Source: Anthropogastromicrobium chipingensis_A | GTDB taxonomy: Bacteria; Bacillota; Clostridia; Lachnospirales; Lachnospiraceae | Assembly (NCBI GenBank): GCA_963605535.1 | Contig: CAVCXB010000172.1 | Coordinates: 1-6,467 of the forward strand | DNA: 6,467 nt | Direction of reading: 5' to 3' | Shown: in pieces, positions 6,424-6,467 of the stretch | How positions within the stretch are numbered: the first letter of the stretch is position 1 | Layout of the letters: the number at the start of each line of letters is the position of its first letter | Position numbers and translations under genes: made by a program | Notes under the pieces: model-generated | What the model saw: only the letters and a program-made list of their open reading frames with translations | Database searches by the model: none | What the model was told of the DNA's origin: nothing

Positions 6424-6449
6424 GATTTTTTCGGAAAATGTGTTATACT
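6422..6449 (+). promoter_or_regulatory. Promoter for an unseen downstream gene
   Basis: TTGATT (6422-6427), a 16-base spacer and TATACT (6444-6449), with TG at 6441-6442 giving an extended -10, form a good sigma-A-type promoter pointing out of the window. Transcription would begin near 6456. No ribosome site or start codon is visible before the window ends. Confidence 0.65.
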
Positions 6450-6467
6450 AATATCAGATCCTGGGGT

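Overview
The window looks like chromosomal DNA from a Gram-positive Clostridia species, most likely a Lachnospiraceae-type gut Firmicute. This is inferred from strong AGGAGG-type ribosome sites, sigma-A-like promoters (several with a TGn extension), a clostridial-style large serine recombinase, an AprX-like subtilase and a DacF-type D,D-carboxypeptidase. All complete or near-complete genes are on the + strand. I see no tRNA, rRNA, CRISPR array or insertion-sequence transposase.

Layout. Bases 1-14 hold only the first four codons of a leftward gene, with its ribosome site and promoter. Bases 15-248 are a divergent promoter region. Bases 249-2705 encode a full-length P2-type cation ATPase of the CtpE/CaxP kind, probably moving Ca2+, closed by a rho-independent terminator at 2720-2757. 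Bases 2820-3707 encode the N-terminal 295 residues of a large serine recombinase: the catalytic and recombinase domains are present, but the zinc ribbon and coiled coil are missing. About 50 bp later the sequence becomes the C-terminal two thirds of an intracellular subtilase (3758-4465), which has lost its catalytic Asp and His and has no normal start. The two fragments meet at 3690-3757, which looks like a deletion or rearrangement scar where a mobile element met a host protease gene. Bases 4546-6393 encode a secreted, membrane-anchored D-alanyl-D-alanine carboxypeptidase with an SH3b domain, a C-terminal membrane segment and a long charged cytoplasmic tail. The end of the window carries an inverted repeat and a good promoter for an unseen downstream gene.

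How the genes relate. They do not form one operon or pathway. The ATPase is its own transcription unit. The carboxypeptidase has its own promoter (4469-4497) directly after the protease remnant and acts in cell-wall peptidoglycan trimming. The recombinase-subtilase segment between them is genomic debris from an integration or deletion event. I find no convincing new multi-gene system. The most interesting points are the junction between the two truncated genes, the unusual C-terminal architecture of the carboxypeptidase, and the overlap of a terminator-like inverted repeat with the next promoter.
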